The notes: generated by a model from the letters alone, not told the origin. 64,000 nucleotides of DNA from CBDEGK01 sp965237855 (GCA_965237855.1 CBDEGK010000002.1:62001-126000); one strand, 5' to 3'. Counted from the first letter of the stretch, positions 43,097-52,495 are shown. Numbers and translations: made by a program.

Positions 43097-43339
43097 TTGG
43101 CAGATTCGGAATTGATAGAGTTACAGACCCAGCTGGCGTTCCAGGAGGACACCATTGCCCAATTGAATGAGGCCCTGGCCATGCAGCAGGGAGACCTGGC
43201 GCAACTTAAGCAACAGCTTGAGCTACTTAAGCAACAGCTTGAGCTACTTAAGCAACAGTATTCCGAGCTGAGAGGGGAGATGCACCGCGGTGATGCACAA
43301 ATGGGTGATCCGGGTATGGAGAAACCGCCGCACTACTAA
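43097..43339 (+). CDS. slyX: SlyX family protein with an extended heptad repeat
   Basis: An 80-residue coiled-coil protein matching SlyX (DSELIELQTQLAFQEDTIAQ, C-terminal PPHY). No ATG fits; the TTG at 43097 has GAGG seven bases upstream and starts right at the family's N-terminus. The coiled coil carries a tandem LKQQLEL repeat of nearly three units made by a 21-bp DNA repeat. Function is not established beyond a role as a small cytoplasmic coiled coil. Confidence 0.8.
   Translation: MADSELIELQTQLAFQEDTIAQLNEALAMQQGDLAQLKQQLELLKQQLELLKQQYSELRGEMHRGDAQMGDPGMEKPPHY
43205..43258 (+). repeat. 21-bp tandem repeat (2.6 copies) inside slyX
   Basis: CTTAAGCAACAGCTTGAGCT plus A occurs at 43205-43225 and 43226-43246 without a mismatch, with a partial third unit at 43247-43258. 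21 bp is seven codons, exactly one heptad, so copy-number change lengthens the coiled coil by one turn pair without a frameshift. Confidence 0.95.
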
Positions 43340-43354
43340 GCAACGGCCTACCGC

Positions 43355-43741
43355 TTACAAGCCTTCGACATCCTCTGCCTGGGGGCCCTTGTCACTCTCG
43401 CGTACTACGAAGCAAACCGCCTGCCCATCCTTGAGGGCGCGGCGACCTGAGCCCTTGATGGAGCGGAAGTGTACGAAGATTTCTTCGCCGTCTTCACGCA
43501 CGATAAACCCGAAACCTTTGCTGACATTAAACCATTTAACCGTGCCCTGTTCGCGATCGGCGCTAGCCAGGCTGGGTAGTGAAAAATTGAAACTGAGATT
43601 TCCTAAAATTACGGTGAGACTCGTTGCTACGGCAAACACGATGCCCAGTTCTATTGGGCTACTGATTTGCAGGCGGGTCACAACAACGGTGGCAATGGCA
43701 GCGGTGATCAGGCCGATCACCAGTTTGGAAAAAAGGCTCAT
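43355..43741 (-). CDS. Membrane-anchored cold-shock-domain protein
   Basis: A 128-residue protein. Two N-terminal hydrophobic segments (LVIGLITAAIATVVV and LGIVFAVATSLTVILG) are followed by a complete cold-shock domain (about residues 64-128) with GTVKWFNVSKGFGFI (RNP1) and EEIFVHF (RNP2). CSD proteins bind single-stranded RNA or DNA; the anchor would hold this one at the inner membrane. The stop is 16 bp from the convergent slyX stop. It lies downstream of the soluble Csp gene on the same strand and may have been derived from it. Confidence 0.85.
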   Translation of the reverse strand: MSLFSKLVIGLITAAIATVVVTRLQISSPIELGIVFAVATSLTVILGNLSFNFSLPSLASADREQGTVKWFNVSKGFGFIVREDGEEIFVHFRSIKGSGRRALKDGQAVCFVVRESDKGPQAEDVEGL

Positions 43742-43902
43742 GAAACTCTCGTGTTGAAGAAAAGGCGGCGCGAACTATAACACTGAACATGGTCAGTGAA
43801 CATGCCGCGGCCCCGCCGCTGATAAAAACAACGGCAAATCAGCGCCGGTGAAAGCACCAATGTTGTGAATGCTGACCCCGTGTGGAAAACGGGGACGCGG
43901 AT

Positions 43903-44118
43903 TCAGACTTTAGAGACTTCTTCTGCCTGCAGACCCTTGGGGCCTTCCACAACTTTGAACTCGACTTCCTGGCCTTCGTTCAGAGTCCGATAGCCATCGC
44001 CGAGTATTGAGCGGAAGTGTACGAACACGTCGTCACCACCGTCTTCTCCCCGCGTGATAAAGCCGAAGCCCTTGGCATTGTTGAACCACTTTACAGTGCC
44101 AGTTACCCGATCACTCAT
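43903..44118 (-). CDS. Cold shock protein, CspA family
   Basis: A 71-residue OB-fold protein, the normal CspA length. The RNA-binding motifs are KGFGFI and DVFVHF, and GTVKWFN and LNEGQEVEF are also present. It acts as an RNA chaperone. It lies 107 bp downstream of valS on the same strand. That 107-bp gap contains no ORF and may hold a leader of its own. A CCCCGT…ACGGGG hairpin lies just downstream of the stop, but without a T run. Confidence 0.92.
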   Translation of the reverse strand: MSDRVTGTVKWFNNAKGFGFITRGEDGGDDVFVHFRSILGDGYRTLNEGQEVEFKVVEGPKGLQAEEVSKV

Positions 44119-44225
44119 ACTTCCTACCTCGGTGTTACACCAACTTCAGTTTGCTTTTTTGTGCCTGCACTCACCAGGGTGAATACAAACCTCTATTATT
44201 CTGTCAGCACCGAGGCTATCCGCGG

Positions 44226-46991
44226 TTAAAGCTGTTGGAGTTCAGCACTTTGCTGCAATAGTTTCTCCAACGCCTGCTGCTGGCTTGCCAGCTTTTCGCG
44301 CTCCTTGGCCACCACCTCGGCTGGTGCGCGATCTACGAATGAGCTATTCCTCAACTTGCCTTCGACCCGCTTCACGTCATTTTCCAGCTTATCGATTTCC
44401 TTGGTCAGCCGGACCAGTTCAGCTTCCTTGTCGATCAACCCCGCCATGGGGACGAGTATCTCCAGCTTGCCCACCAGCGCCGCAGAGGCTACAGGGGCAG
44501 TTTCGCCATCAACCAGGAAACGGATGTCAGTCAGCTTGGCCAGCTTTTTCAGGTATTGCTCGTTTTCTTCCAGTCGTTTTTTATCGTTATTGTCGCCATT
44601 GCGCAGCAGCACATTGAGCTCTTTGCCCGGCGCAATATTCATCTCGCCGCGAATATTGCGAATACCCACAATGACGCCTTTGAGCCATTCTATATCCGCA
44701 TTTGCAAAAGTGTCTATTCTTTTTTCGTCGCTCTCGGGGTAGGGCTGAAGCATGATTGTGGCGCCGGTTTTGCCCGCAAGCGCGGCGACTCGCTGCCAAA
44801 TTTCCTCAGTGATGAAAGGCATTAAGGGGTGCGCCATACGCAGTATGGTTTCGAGTACGCGAACCAGCGTACGGCGAGTGCCGGTCTTGGCGGTGGCGGT
44901 GGCCTGGTCATCCCAGAGCACGGGTTTGGACAATTCCAGGTACCAGTCGCAGTACTCGTTCCAGACGAAGTCATAAATGGCCTGGGATGCCATATCGAAG
45001 CGGTAGTTGGCAATGGCCTTCTCTACGTCGGCTTCTGTCTCCTGCAGGCGGGATATGATCCAGCGGTCTGCCAGGCCCAGCTCGTAGTTGTCGTGGTCAA
45101 CAGCGCAATCTTCGCCGTCGCAGTTCATCAATACATAGCGGGCGGCGTTCCACAGCTTGTTGCAAAAATTGCGGAAGCCTTCGATGCGGCCAATGTCGAA
45201 CTTGATATCGCGTCCGGTAGAGGCGAGGGAATAGTAGGTAAAGCGCAGCGCATCGGTGCCATAGGGAGCTATTCCGCCGGCGAATTCCTGGCGAGTTTGC
45301 TTCTCGATTTTTTTAGCCAGCTTGGGCTGCATCATGCCTGCCGTTCGCTTTTGTACCAGGGTTTCCAGTTCGATTCCGTCAATGAGATCGATTGGGTCGA
45401 TTACATTACCCTTGGATTTAGACATCTTCTGGCCGTGGCTATCACGTACCAGGCCATGCACATAAACCGTGTGGAAGGGCACCTCTTTGCGGAAGTGCAG
45501 GGTCATCATGATCATCCTGGCAACCCAGAAAAAGATGATGTCAAAACCCGTGACCAGAACCGTACTGGGATGGAAGGTGGCGAGATCTTCAGTTTCCTCG
45601 GGCCATCCTAAGGTGGAAAATGTCCACAGGGCAGACGAAAACCAGGTATCCAGTACGTCGTCATCCTGTTTCAAGTCGATGTCATCGCCCAAATTGTTTT
45701 CAGTGCGCACTGCAGCCTCGTCTGCGCCGACATAGATGTTGCCTTCAGTGTCATACCAGGCAGGGATGCGATGCCCCCACCACAGCTGCCGGGAAATACA
45801 CCAGTCCTGGATGTCCCGCATCCAGGCGAAGTAGGTATTTTCCCAATTCTTTGGTACAAACTGAATGTCTCCCTTCTCCACCGCCTCAATAGCTGGCTGT
45901 GCCAGGGTTTTGGCATCGACGTACCATTGATTGGTCAGGTAGGGCTCAATGACCACGCCGGAACGATCACCGCGTGGCACCTTCAGCGTGTGATCTTCGA
46001 TCTTTGCCAGTAGGCCAAGATCATCGAGGTCCGAGACCACGATTTTGCGTGCCTCGAAGCGTTCCAGCCCCCGGTATTTTTCTGGCACATTGTGGTTGAG
46101 ATTGGCGTCATCAGTGAGAATGTTGATCATTTCCAATTGGTGGCGCTGGCCCATCTCGTAATCATTAAAATCGTGGGCGGGGGTGATTTTGACGCAGCCG
46201 GTGCCGAATTCCTGGTCTACATAGTCATCGGCGATGATTGGAATCTTCCTGCCAGTGAGGGGCAGGTCGATGGTTTGGCCCACCAGGTGAGCGTAGCGTT
46301 CATCCTCCGGGTGCACGGCTACTGCGGTATCGCCGAGCATGGTTTCAGGCCGGGTCGTGGCAACTGTCAGGGCTCCCTCGCCGCTGGAGAGCGGGTAGGA
46401 AAAATGCCAGAGGAATCCCTGTTCTTCTTGTGAGTTCACTTCGAGATCTGAAATGGCGGTGTGCAGGGCCGGGTCCCAGTTCACCAGGCGCTGACCGCGG
46501 TAAATCAGGCCTTCTTTGTGGAGCTGGATAAATACTGCCTGGACGGCAGCGGAGAGGCCGGGGTCCATGGTGAAGCGTTCACGTGACCAATCCAGGGACG
46601 AGCCCAGCCGGCGCAATTGCCGGGTAATGGTGCCGCCGGACTCCTGTTTCCACTCCCACACCTTCTCGACAAACTTGTCGCGGCCCAATTCGTGGCGGTT
46701 CGTGCCCTGGGCCTCCAGTTGACGCTCGACCACCATCTGCGTGGCGATGCCGGCGTGGTCGGTGCCGACCTGCCAGAGGGTATTGTTGCCCTTCATGCGA
46801 TGGTAGCGAATCAATCCATCCATGATGGCTTCCTGGAAGCCGTGGCCCATGTGCAGGCTGCCAGTAACATTGGGCGGCGGGATCATGATGGAGTAGGGGG
46901 CGCCCTCGCCACTGGGTGCGAAATAGCCTTGTTTTTCCCACTCTTCATACCACCGGGTTTCGATGTTGGCGGGCTGGTAGGTTTTATCCAT
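44226..46991 (-). CDS. valS: Valyl-tRNA synthetase
   Basis: A 921-residue class I synthetase. The HIGH motif is HMGH (residues 47-50, in PPPNVTGSLHMGH) and the KMSKS motif is at 522-526. The editing domain (WHFSYPLSSG, TTRPETMLGDTAVAVHP) and the C-terminal coiled coil (KEIDKLENDVKRVEGKL) complete the bacterial ValS plan. It attaches valine to tRNA-Val. The gene follows holC and pepA, an arrangement widely conserved in gammaproteobacteria. Confidence 0.97.
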   Translation of the reverse strand: MDKTYQPANIETRWYEEWEKQGYFAPSGEGAPYSIMIPPPNVTGSLHMGHGFQEAIMDGLIRYHRMKGNNTLWQVGTDHAGIATQMVVERQLEAQGTNRHELGRDKFVEKVWEWKQESGGTITRQLRRLGSSLDWSRERFTMDPGLSAAVQAVFIQLHKEGLIYRGQRLVNWDPALHTAISDLEVNSQEEQGFLWHFSYPLSSGEGALTVATTRPETMLGDTAVAVHPEDERYAHLVGQTIDLPLTGRKIPIIADDYVDQEFGTGCVKITPAHDFNDYEMGQRHQLEMINILTDDANLNHNVPEKYRGLERFEARKIVVSDLDDLGLLAKIEDHTLKVPRGDRSGVVIEPYLTNQWYVDAKTLAQPAIEAVEKGDIQFVPKNWENTYFAWMRDIQDWCISRQLWWGHRIPAWYDTEGNIYVGADEAAVRTENNLGDDIDLKQDDDVLDTWFSSALWTFSTLGWPEETEDLATFHPSTVLVTGFDIIFFWVARMIMMTLHFRKEVPFHTVYVHGLVRDSHGQKMSKSKGNVIDPIDLIDGIELETLVQKRTAGMMQPKLAKKIEKQTRQEFAGGIAPYGTDALRFTYYSLASTGRDIKFDIGRIEGFRNFCNKLWNAARYVLMNCDGEDCAVDHDNYELGLADRWIISRLQETEADVEKAIANYRFDMASQAIYDFVWNEYCDWYLELSKPVLWDDQATATAKTGTRRTLVRVLETILRMAHPLMPFITEEIWQRVAALAGKTGATIMLQPYPESDEKRIDTFANADIEWLKGVIVGIRNIRGEMNIAPGKELNVLLRNGDNNDKKRLEENEQYLKKLAKLTDIRFLVDGETAPVASAALVGKLEILVPMAGLIDKEAELVRLTKEIDKLENDVKRVEGKLRNSSFVDRAPAEVVAKEREKLASQQQALEKLLQQSAELQQL

Positions 46992-47036
46992 AAGTGTTGT
47001 TGGAGTGAACTCTGAAAAGCGCGTGATTATACAGAC

Positions 47037-47465
47037 TTACGGGTTCTGAATCTCGTTGGTCGTGATCTCGTAGCCGCGATCCTTGTAGTACTTGAAGGAA
47101 CCGCGCAGCGGATCGCGGATTTCCGGCGCCTGTACCACCACTTCTGCAACCCGCTCGAAACGTCCGATAAATGACGGAACTGACAGCGCCAGGTTGATCA
47201 TCACATCCTGATGTTGGGCGGGATCGTCGCCCCAGCCAATGCCGATCTGCTCCTCATCGCCGGAACCCAGCAAGCCATGAGGCAGGAAAGACTGGGGTTG
47301 GTAAGCCCACAGCAACTGGTCCAGGGACTGGGCCGCCGCTTCATTTTCAGCATGCAGGTACAGGCTGCGGCCCTGTTTGAACAACTGCTTGGCCAGTTTG
47401 CAGGCAAATTTATCGCGCTCTGCTGGTTGCTCTAATGACAGAATGTAAAAATCGACCCGGGTCAC
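47037..47465 (-). CDS. holC: DNA polymerase III subunit chi
   Basis: A 142-residue protein beginning MTRVDFYILSLEQPAERDKF, with the family's LYLHAENEAAAQSLDQLLW and FIGRFERVAEVV blocks. Chi links the clamp loader to SSB. It overlaps the pepA stop by 4 bp (ATGA) and is followed 45 bp later by valS. The length is normal. Confidence 0.93.
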   Translation of the reverse strand: MTRVDFYILSLEQPAERDKFACKLAKQLFKQGRSLYLHAENEAAAQSLDQLLWAYQPQSFLPHGLLGSGDEEQIGIGWGDDPAQHQDVMINLALSVPSFIGRFERVAEVVVQAPEIRDPLRGSFKYYKDRGYEITTNEIQNP

Positions 47466-48961
47466 GATATATTGATACCGGCGCGGTCCATCAGGTATTG
47501 CACCAGCAAAGCCACAGGTCGCCCGGTGGCAGCCTTGGGGGCGCTGCTCCAGGCGGTGCCGGCAATGTCCAGGTGCGCCCAGTGATATTTCTTGGCATAC
47601 CGCGCCAGGAAACAGGCCGCAGTAATGCTGCCACCTCCCGGGCCACCCACGTTGGCCATATCGGCGAAGGGGGTGTTGATTTGTTTCTGATAGTCATCCC
47701 ACAGGGGCATGCGCCAGGCCCGGTCGTGACTGGTCTCACCCGCGTTGAGGAGTTGTTGCGCCAGCTTGTCCTGGTTCGCGTACATGCCCGTGGCGTGAGC
47801 TCCCAGGGCGACCACGCAAGCACCCGTGAGCGTGGCGATGTCGATTACTGCCGCGGGCCTGAACTTCTCGGCATAGGTCAGTGCGTCACACAACACCAGG
47901 CGGCCCTCGGCATCGGTATTCAGTACCTCAATGGTTTGTCCGGACATGCTGGTAACCACGTCGCCGGGCTTGGTGGCTGTACCGCTGGGCAGGTTCTCTG
48001 AAGCTGCCACAATGGCCACCACGTTAATGGGCAATTGCATGGCAACTACCGCATCCATGGCGCCAAAAACACTGGCCGCGCCGCACATATCGAACTTCAT
48101 TTCGTCCATCTTGGCACCGGGCTTGAGGCTGATGCCGCCGCTGTCAAAGGTAATGCCCTTTCCGACTAACACATAAGGCTTATTGGAGGAGGCTGCCCCT
48201 TTGTAATTCATGACGATCAATTTGGCGGGTTCGACACTGCCGGCGCTGACCGACAGCAGGGCACCCATGCCCAGCTTCTTCATTTGCTCTTCTTCCAGTA
48301 CGCTGGTCGTGAGCAGCTTGCTGCGGCGGCCGAGCCTGCGTGCTTCACTGGCCAGATAAGTGGGTGTGCAGATATTTCCGGGTAAATTTCCCAATTCCCG
48401 CGCCACGTTGATACCAGCCCCAATACGCTGGCCTCGTTTCAGGGCTGCATTGCAAACCCGGGTGGTCAGCGTAGATCCGGTACTGACATACAGTTTTTTT
48501 ATACTGGCTGGCGCGCGGGGCTTACTCAGCGTCTCCCGATAGCGATAGCTCGCCACGGTGGCGTGTCGGGCCAGCATCGTGCAAACCTGGGTGTTGCTGA
48601 ATTGTTTGCTGTGCAGATCTTCGAGGTAGATAACCGCGTCCCGGGCTTTGCCGGACTGTAGAGCCTTGACGGTTGCCGTGATGATCTGGCGGCCTTCCTG
48701 GTCAGTCATCTTGGATGCATTGCCGCAACCGATTAGCAAGATGCGCTTTACGATGGATTTTTTACCGGTGTGCAGCATCAGGGCTTGCCCGGTACCTCCC
48801 TCCATTTCGCCATTGGCCAGGGCCGCCTTGATCAGGCCCCCACAGGCAGCGTCCAGTTGGCGAGCCGCCGTAGAGAGTTGCTTGCGAGCGAAGATAGGCA
48901 CAACAGCACAGTCGCTGCTGTGTTTGCTGGCGTCATCAATTTTCTTGGCGAGAAGGTCCAT
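47462..48961 (-). CDS. pepA: Leucyl aminopeptidase (M17)
   Basis: A 499-residue M17 metallopeptidase. The metal and catalytic residues are in GKGITFDSGGISLKPG, KFDMCGAASVFG and NTDAEGRLVLCDAL, the last being the family signature. The N-terminal macro-like domain is present. It removes N-terminal residues from peptides, and in E. coli the orthologue also binds DNA as XerA. The order pepA-holC-valS is typical of gammaproteobacteria. The lptFG genes that are often divergent from pepA are absent here; a RDD gene lies upstream instead. Confidence 0.95.
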   Translation of the reverse strand: MDLLAKKIDDASKHSSDCAVVPIFARKQLSTAARQLDAACGGLIKAALANGEMEGGTGQALMLHTGKKSIVKRILLIGCGNASKMTDQEGRQIITATVKALQSGKARDAVIYLEDLHSKQFSNTQVCTMLARHATVASYRYRETLSKPRAPASIKKLYVSTGSTLTTRVCNAALKRGQRIGAGINVARELGNLPGNICTPTYLASEARRLGRRSKLLTTSVLEEEQMKKLGMGALLSVSAGSVEPAKLIVMNYKGAASSNKPYVLVGKGITFDSGGISLKPGAKMDEMKFDMCGAASVFGAMDAVVAMQLPINVVAIVAASENLPSGTATKPGDVVTSMSGQTIEVLNTDAEGRLVLCDALTYAEKFRPAAVIDIATLTGACVVALGAHATGMYANQDKLAQQLLNAGETSHDRAWRMPLWDDYQKQINTPFADMANVGGPGGGSITAACFLARYAKKYHWAHLDIAGTAWSSAPKAATGRPVALLVQYLMDRAGINIS

Positions 48962-49037
48962 ATCAACTCCTGGATTTGTTATTGCTTAAGTTTATGCCGA
49001 AGTAGTGTATGACGAAATCTGTTGTGGTGGTGAGATT

Positions 49038-49493
49038 TCAGTCTTGCTCCTGCTTGTCTGATTTGGCCAACAGCTGAAGCTCGGTGCGGGACAGGTAATC
49101 GTGCCAGTAGCGATTGCGACGGTCCAGCAAACACCACCAGAAGCCCAGGCCCAGCGGGATAAGTGAAAGTACAGCGCCCAGGCACCGCAGCAGGCAGCGC
49201 CCGGCCGAGACTTCACCGCCCTCGAAGCTGCGTAATTGGATGCGCCAGGCTTGCATACCCAGGGTTTGACCTTTGATGCGCCAGAACGCGATATAGAAGC
49301 CCATCACAGCCAGCACACTCAGTAGCTGCACCAGTACCGGGTCGATTGGTTCGGCGCTGGTGCCGCCGCCCGCCACTAGTTGCAGGCCCATGGCGATGGC
49401 CACCAGCAACATGATTAAGGGCAGAATCAGGAAGGTGTCGTAGATCAGGGCGGCCATGCGGCGCAGAAGGTTGGGGCTGGTGTGTCGTGGCAT
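49038..49493 (-). CDS. RDD-family membrane protein
   Basis: A 151-residue membrane protein with two to three helices. The RDD signatures are NLLRRMAALIYDTFLILPLI at the N-terminus and WRIKGQTLGMQAWRIQLRS in the middle. A loop with DRRNRYWHDYLSRTELQLL is typical of the C-terminal part. The role of this family is not settled; transport of ions or small solutes has been proposed for some. The start is 39 bp from the divergent response-regulator start, so promoters overlap. Confidence 0.8.
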   Translation of the reverse strand: MPRHTSPNLLRRMAALIYDTFLILPLIMLLVAIAMGLQLVAGGGTSAEPIDPVLVQLLSVLAVMGFYIAFWRIKGQTLGMQAWRIQLRSFEGGEVSAGRCLLRCLGAVLSLIPLGLGFWWCLLDRRNRYWHDYLSRTELQLLAKSDKQEQD

Positions 49494-49532
49494 GGCGGGA
49501 TTCTATCACCAGTCCATGCTACATTGCCCGCC

Positions 49533-50222
49533 ATGGACATCCTGCTGATTGAAGATGATGCCAGTGTGGGAGAATTCGTGCGCAATGGCTTGCAGAAAGC
49601 CGGTTGGCAGGTGCACTGGCTGACAGATGGCAAACTGGGTCTCGAAGCTGCGGTTGGTGGAAGTTTCGATGTTATTGTGACTGATCGCATGCTGCCGGGC
49701 ATGGACGGCCTGACACTGGTGCAAAACCTGCGTGCGGGCAATGACCATACCCCGGTTTTGGTGCTCAGTGCCCTCGGTGAAGTGGATGACCGGGTCAACG
49801 GCCTGCAGGCAGGTGCTGATGACTACCTTGCCAAGCCTTTTTCTTTTGCCGAGCTACAGGCGCGGGTGGAGGTGTTGGGCCGGCGCCGGGTCGCGGATGC
49901 CAGCGTGCCGACATCCCTGTCGGTTGGGGATTTACACATGGAGCTACTGAGTCAGGCAGTCACCCGCGCTGGCACGGTAATCAACTTGCAGCCGCGCGAG
50001 TACAAGTTGTTGGAATTCCTGATGCGACACGCGGGGCAACTGGTTACCCGCGATATGCTGTTGCAAGGCGTCTGGGGTTATCACTTTGATCCACAGACCA
50101 ATGTTATTGATGTGCATATCAGTCGACTGCGGCAAAAAATTGACAAGGAGTTCGATGTGGCCCTGTTGTCCACCGTGCGCGGCTCCGGTTATATCCTGGG
50201 TGACAGTACCAGCTCAGAATGA
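49533..50222 (+). CDS. OmpR-family response regulator
   Basis: A 229-residue protein with a receiver domain (acidic pocket Glu7-Asp8-Asp9, phospho-acceptor Asp51 in VIVTDRMLPGMDG, and the Lys in LAKPFSF) and a C-terminal winged helix (NLQPREYKLLEFLMRHAGQL, GYHFDPQTNVIDVHISRLRQ). The ATG at 49533 is used; the frame runs 17 codons further upstream but those residues are not part of the fold. It overlaps the kinase start by 4 bp (ATGA). It resembles the PmrA/QseB/TctD type. The kinase may be inactive because of a frameshift. Confidence 0.92.
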   Translation: MDILLIEDDASVGEFVRNGLQKAGWQVHWLTDGKLGLEAAVGGSFDVIVTDRMLPGMDGLTLVQNLRAGNDHTPVLVLSALGEVDDRVNGLQAGADDYLAKPFSFAELQARVEVLGRRRVADASVPTSLSVGDLHMELLSQAVTRAGTVINLQPREYKLLEFLMRHAGQLVTRDMLLQGVWGYHFDPQTNVIDVHISRLRQKIDKEFDVALLSTVRGSGYILGDSTSSE

Positions 50223-51584
50223 ATCCACTTCTGGTTCTGACCAGCTTCACCTTTCGCTACATGTTGCTCTATGTGGTTGGGCTGAGTGCGGCGGTTTTCC
50301 TGGTGATGGCATTTATCTACGGCATTTTCAGTTACAACTATTTCCAGGATTTGCAGGAATCTATCGCAGATGAGTTGGAGAGCCTGACGGTGATTTATGC
50401 AGGACAAGGTGTAGGTGGGGTTGAGCAGTATTTTGACGACCAGGGAGTACAAGAAAACCGGCTGCGATTTCACTACCTGTTGGCGGATCACACGTTCGGC
50501 AAGGTCGCGGGCACCCTGGACAGCTGGCCCGAATATAGAGAATTTGGGGATGGCTGGGTGTCATTTGGCCTGGACACCACAGAGTTGGGCTTTGCCAATG
50601 AGAACCTGGAGTTCCTTGCCCGTACCCGGGCACTGGGAAATGGCTTTCATATCTTGGCTGCGTTGCGCTACAGCGATGTGCTGGCTGACAGTCGACTAGT
50701 GCTGGCGACCTTGTTGCGTACCATGCTGGCGACCGTCATCCTCGGCGTTCTTGGTGGCTACCTGGCCGCGGCCTACACCTTGCGGCGCATTGCCGCGATC
50801 AATGCCGGCGTCGACGACATAGTGCACGGTGATTTATCACAGCGCATACCGCTGGGTGACGCGGTTGGCAATATGCGTGTGCTGGTGGAGAACTTCAACC
50901 AGATGCTGGATCAAACCGAGTCTTTGATGCAGGGAGTGAGGACAGTTTCTGACAACATTGCTCACGATCTGCGAACACCACTGACGCGAATGCGCAACAG
51001 TCTGAGCCTGCTACAGGAAGAGTCTGAGGCCGAAAGTGCGAGAGTGCAGCCGTTGATCGACGAGTGTGATGCCATTCTGTCCACCTTCAACGCCCTGTTG
51101 CGTATAGCCCAATTGGAAGCGGGCAACCGATTGTCCACATTTGCGCCCTTGAGGCTGGAGGAACTGGTGGCTGATGTTACGGAGCTGTATGAACCGCTGG
51201 CTCAGGCCAGGCACATCGCGCTGCATGTACACACAGAAGTGGTACCGGTCGATGGTGATCGGGACTTGCTGTTCCAGATGATGGCGAACTTGCTGGACAA
51301 CGCCGTAAAATACACACCGGAGGGAGGCAAAATCAGTGTGGTATTGCGGTCGGGCGAAGCGGGGGGGGGCACAGATTACTATTTCTGACTCAGGCGCAGG
51401 TATTCCGGTGGCAGATCGCAAGAATGTGTTTCGTCGCTTCATTCGGCTGGAGTCCAGCCGCGGCCAGCAACCCGGCAGCGGTTTGGGCTTATCCCTGGTA
51501 AACGCAGTTGTTAACGCTCATCGAGGTAGTATCAGGTTGATGGATAATCACCCGGGGTTAAAGATTTTATTGGATTTGCCCTAG
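50219..51584 (+). pseudogene. Sensor histidine kinase, frameshifted at a G9 tract
   Basis: The first frame (50219-51388) has a membrane segment near residues 10-35, a periplasmic domain, a second segment near 160-185 with a HAMP linker, the H-box His249 in NIAHDLRTPLTRMRNS and the N-box MANLLDNAVKYTPEGG. It ends soon after a run of nine Gs (51361-51369). The missing part, with DSGAGIP (G1) and GSGLGLSLVNAVV (G2), is in another frame and ends at 51584. With eight Gs the frame would be continuous and encode about 454 residues, a normal HWE/OmpR-partner kinase. As read, the kinase lacks its ATP-binding G boxes. Either the tract is phase-variable, or the gene is mutated, or the base count is a sequencing error. 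Confidence 0.85.
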
Positions 51585-52495
51585 GATTCTTCGAGACTGA
51601 TGTGGTCGGTGTTGGGTGCTTTAGTCTCATCGTGCTTGCGTTCGTCTTCTGCCAGCACATCGGTGCCCTCAGGCGCCAGGCTGATGGCACTGATATCTGG
51701 GTTCACTTCCTCAACCGCCGACTCCAGGTGGGGTATATCTTCACCCACTTCACCCATACTCAAATGGCTGGTATCCGGGTCCAGCGCCTGTGCTGTTGAT
51801 TCCAGGTGGGGAATATCTTCGCCCACCTCACCCATACTCAAATGACTGATATCGGGGTTGAGGGGAGGTTCATCATTGCCGCCGAGGGCTTCGGGTTCCT
51901 GGAAACTGGAGGTCATGTTGATGGCACTGATATCGATATCCAGTTCTTCAATAACCTCCCTCTCATTTTCGCGTAATACATCGGTGCCGACGGGTGCCAG
52001 CGCGATCTCTCCATCTGCCACGGGCGCTCCATCCGCCGCGGGCGCTCCCTCTGCTGCTGGCGCGTCGCCAGTGATTGCAGATTCGGTTTCACCGAAGGTC
52101 GCTGCGCGCGGGCTGGCACTCGGCTCTGCCGCCATGGCGGCAATACGATCTGCCATGCTACCGCCTTCCTCCTCGGGTGCCGTCGCTATATCGGCACTGG
52201 AGGGAAGATCATCATCGGCGTAGGCATCTGCGGGTGGCGCGGGTGCGGGCGTAGGTTCTTCGGCCTGCTGTGCTTTTATCAGCGCAACGGCGCCCGCTTT
52301 TTGCATGACGGCTTTGTATTTGACCGCGCTCGCTTTATCGACACCTCGTTTTATGGCATAGGGCTTGCCTGAGAATAACTTGTCCAATGTGGCCTCGTTG
52401 GCCTTGAACAGTTTGCCCATGTTGGATCGCGTTGTGCCCTCGTCAAAACCATCTACGAGTTGGCCAGCGAAAAGAATATCGTAGAGCGGATCCAT
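51581..52495 (-). CDS. Acidic repeat-containing protein with an N-terminal DUF805-type domain
   Basis: A 304-residue soluble protein. Residues 1 to about 75 (MDPLYDILFAGQLVDGFDEG, then LFSGKPYAIKRGVDKASAVK) are a small domain found at the N-terminus of various proteobacterial proteins. The rest is Ala/Pro- and Glu/Asp-rich and probably disordered. It contains two near-identical copies of SHLSMGEVGEDIPHLES and two related LAP-GTDVL units. The ATG at 52495 is chosen; the open frame extends 49 codons upstream through the hairpin repeat, with no matching domain. The stop is 4 bp into the kinase's distal frame. Confidence 0.7.
   Translation of the reverse strand: MDPLYDILFAGQLVDGFDEGTTRSNMGKLFKANEATLDKLFSGKPYAIKRGVDKASAVKYKAVMQKAGAVALIKAQQAEEPTPAPAPPADAYADDDLPSSADIATAPEEEGGSMADRIAAMAAEPSASPRAATFGETESAITGDAPAAEGAPAADGAPVADGEIALAPVGTDVLRENEREVIEELDIDISAINMTSSFQEPEALGGNDEPPLNPDISHLSMGEVGEDIPHLESTAQALDPDTSHLSMGEVGEDIPHLESAVEEVNPDISAISLAPEGTDVLAEDERKHDETKAPNTDHISLEES

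Noticed and set aside
43205..43258. Short direct repeats considered as a CRISPR-like array
   Set aside because: Units are contiguous without spacers and encode coiled-coil heptads.
43817..43844. CGCTGAT…ATCAGCG hairpin as a terminator for the cspA-type gene
   Set aside because: The stem is short, the loop is 14 bases and no T run follows, so the call is not supported.
44829..45611. 260-codon plus-strand open frame within valS
   Set aside because: It is antisense to the conserved synthetase and has no domain.
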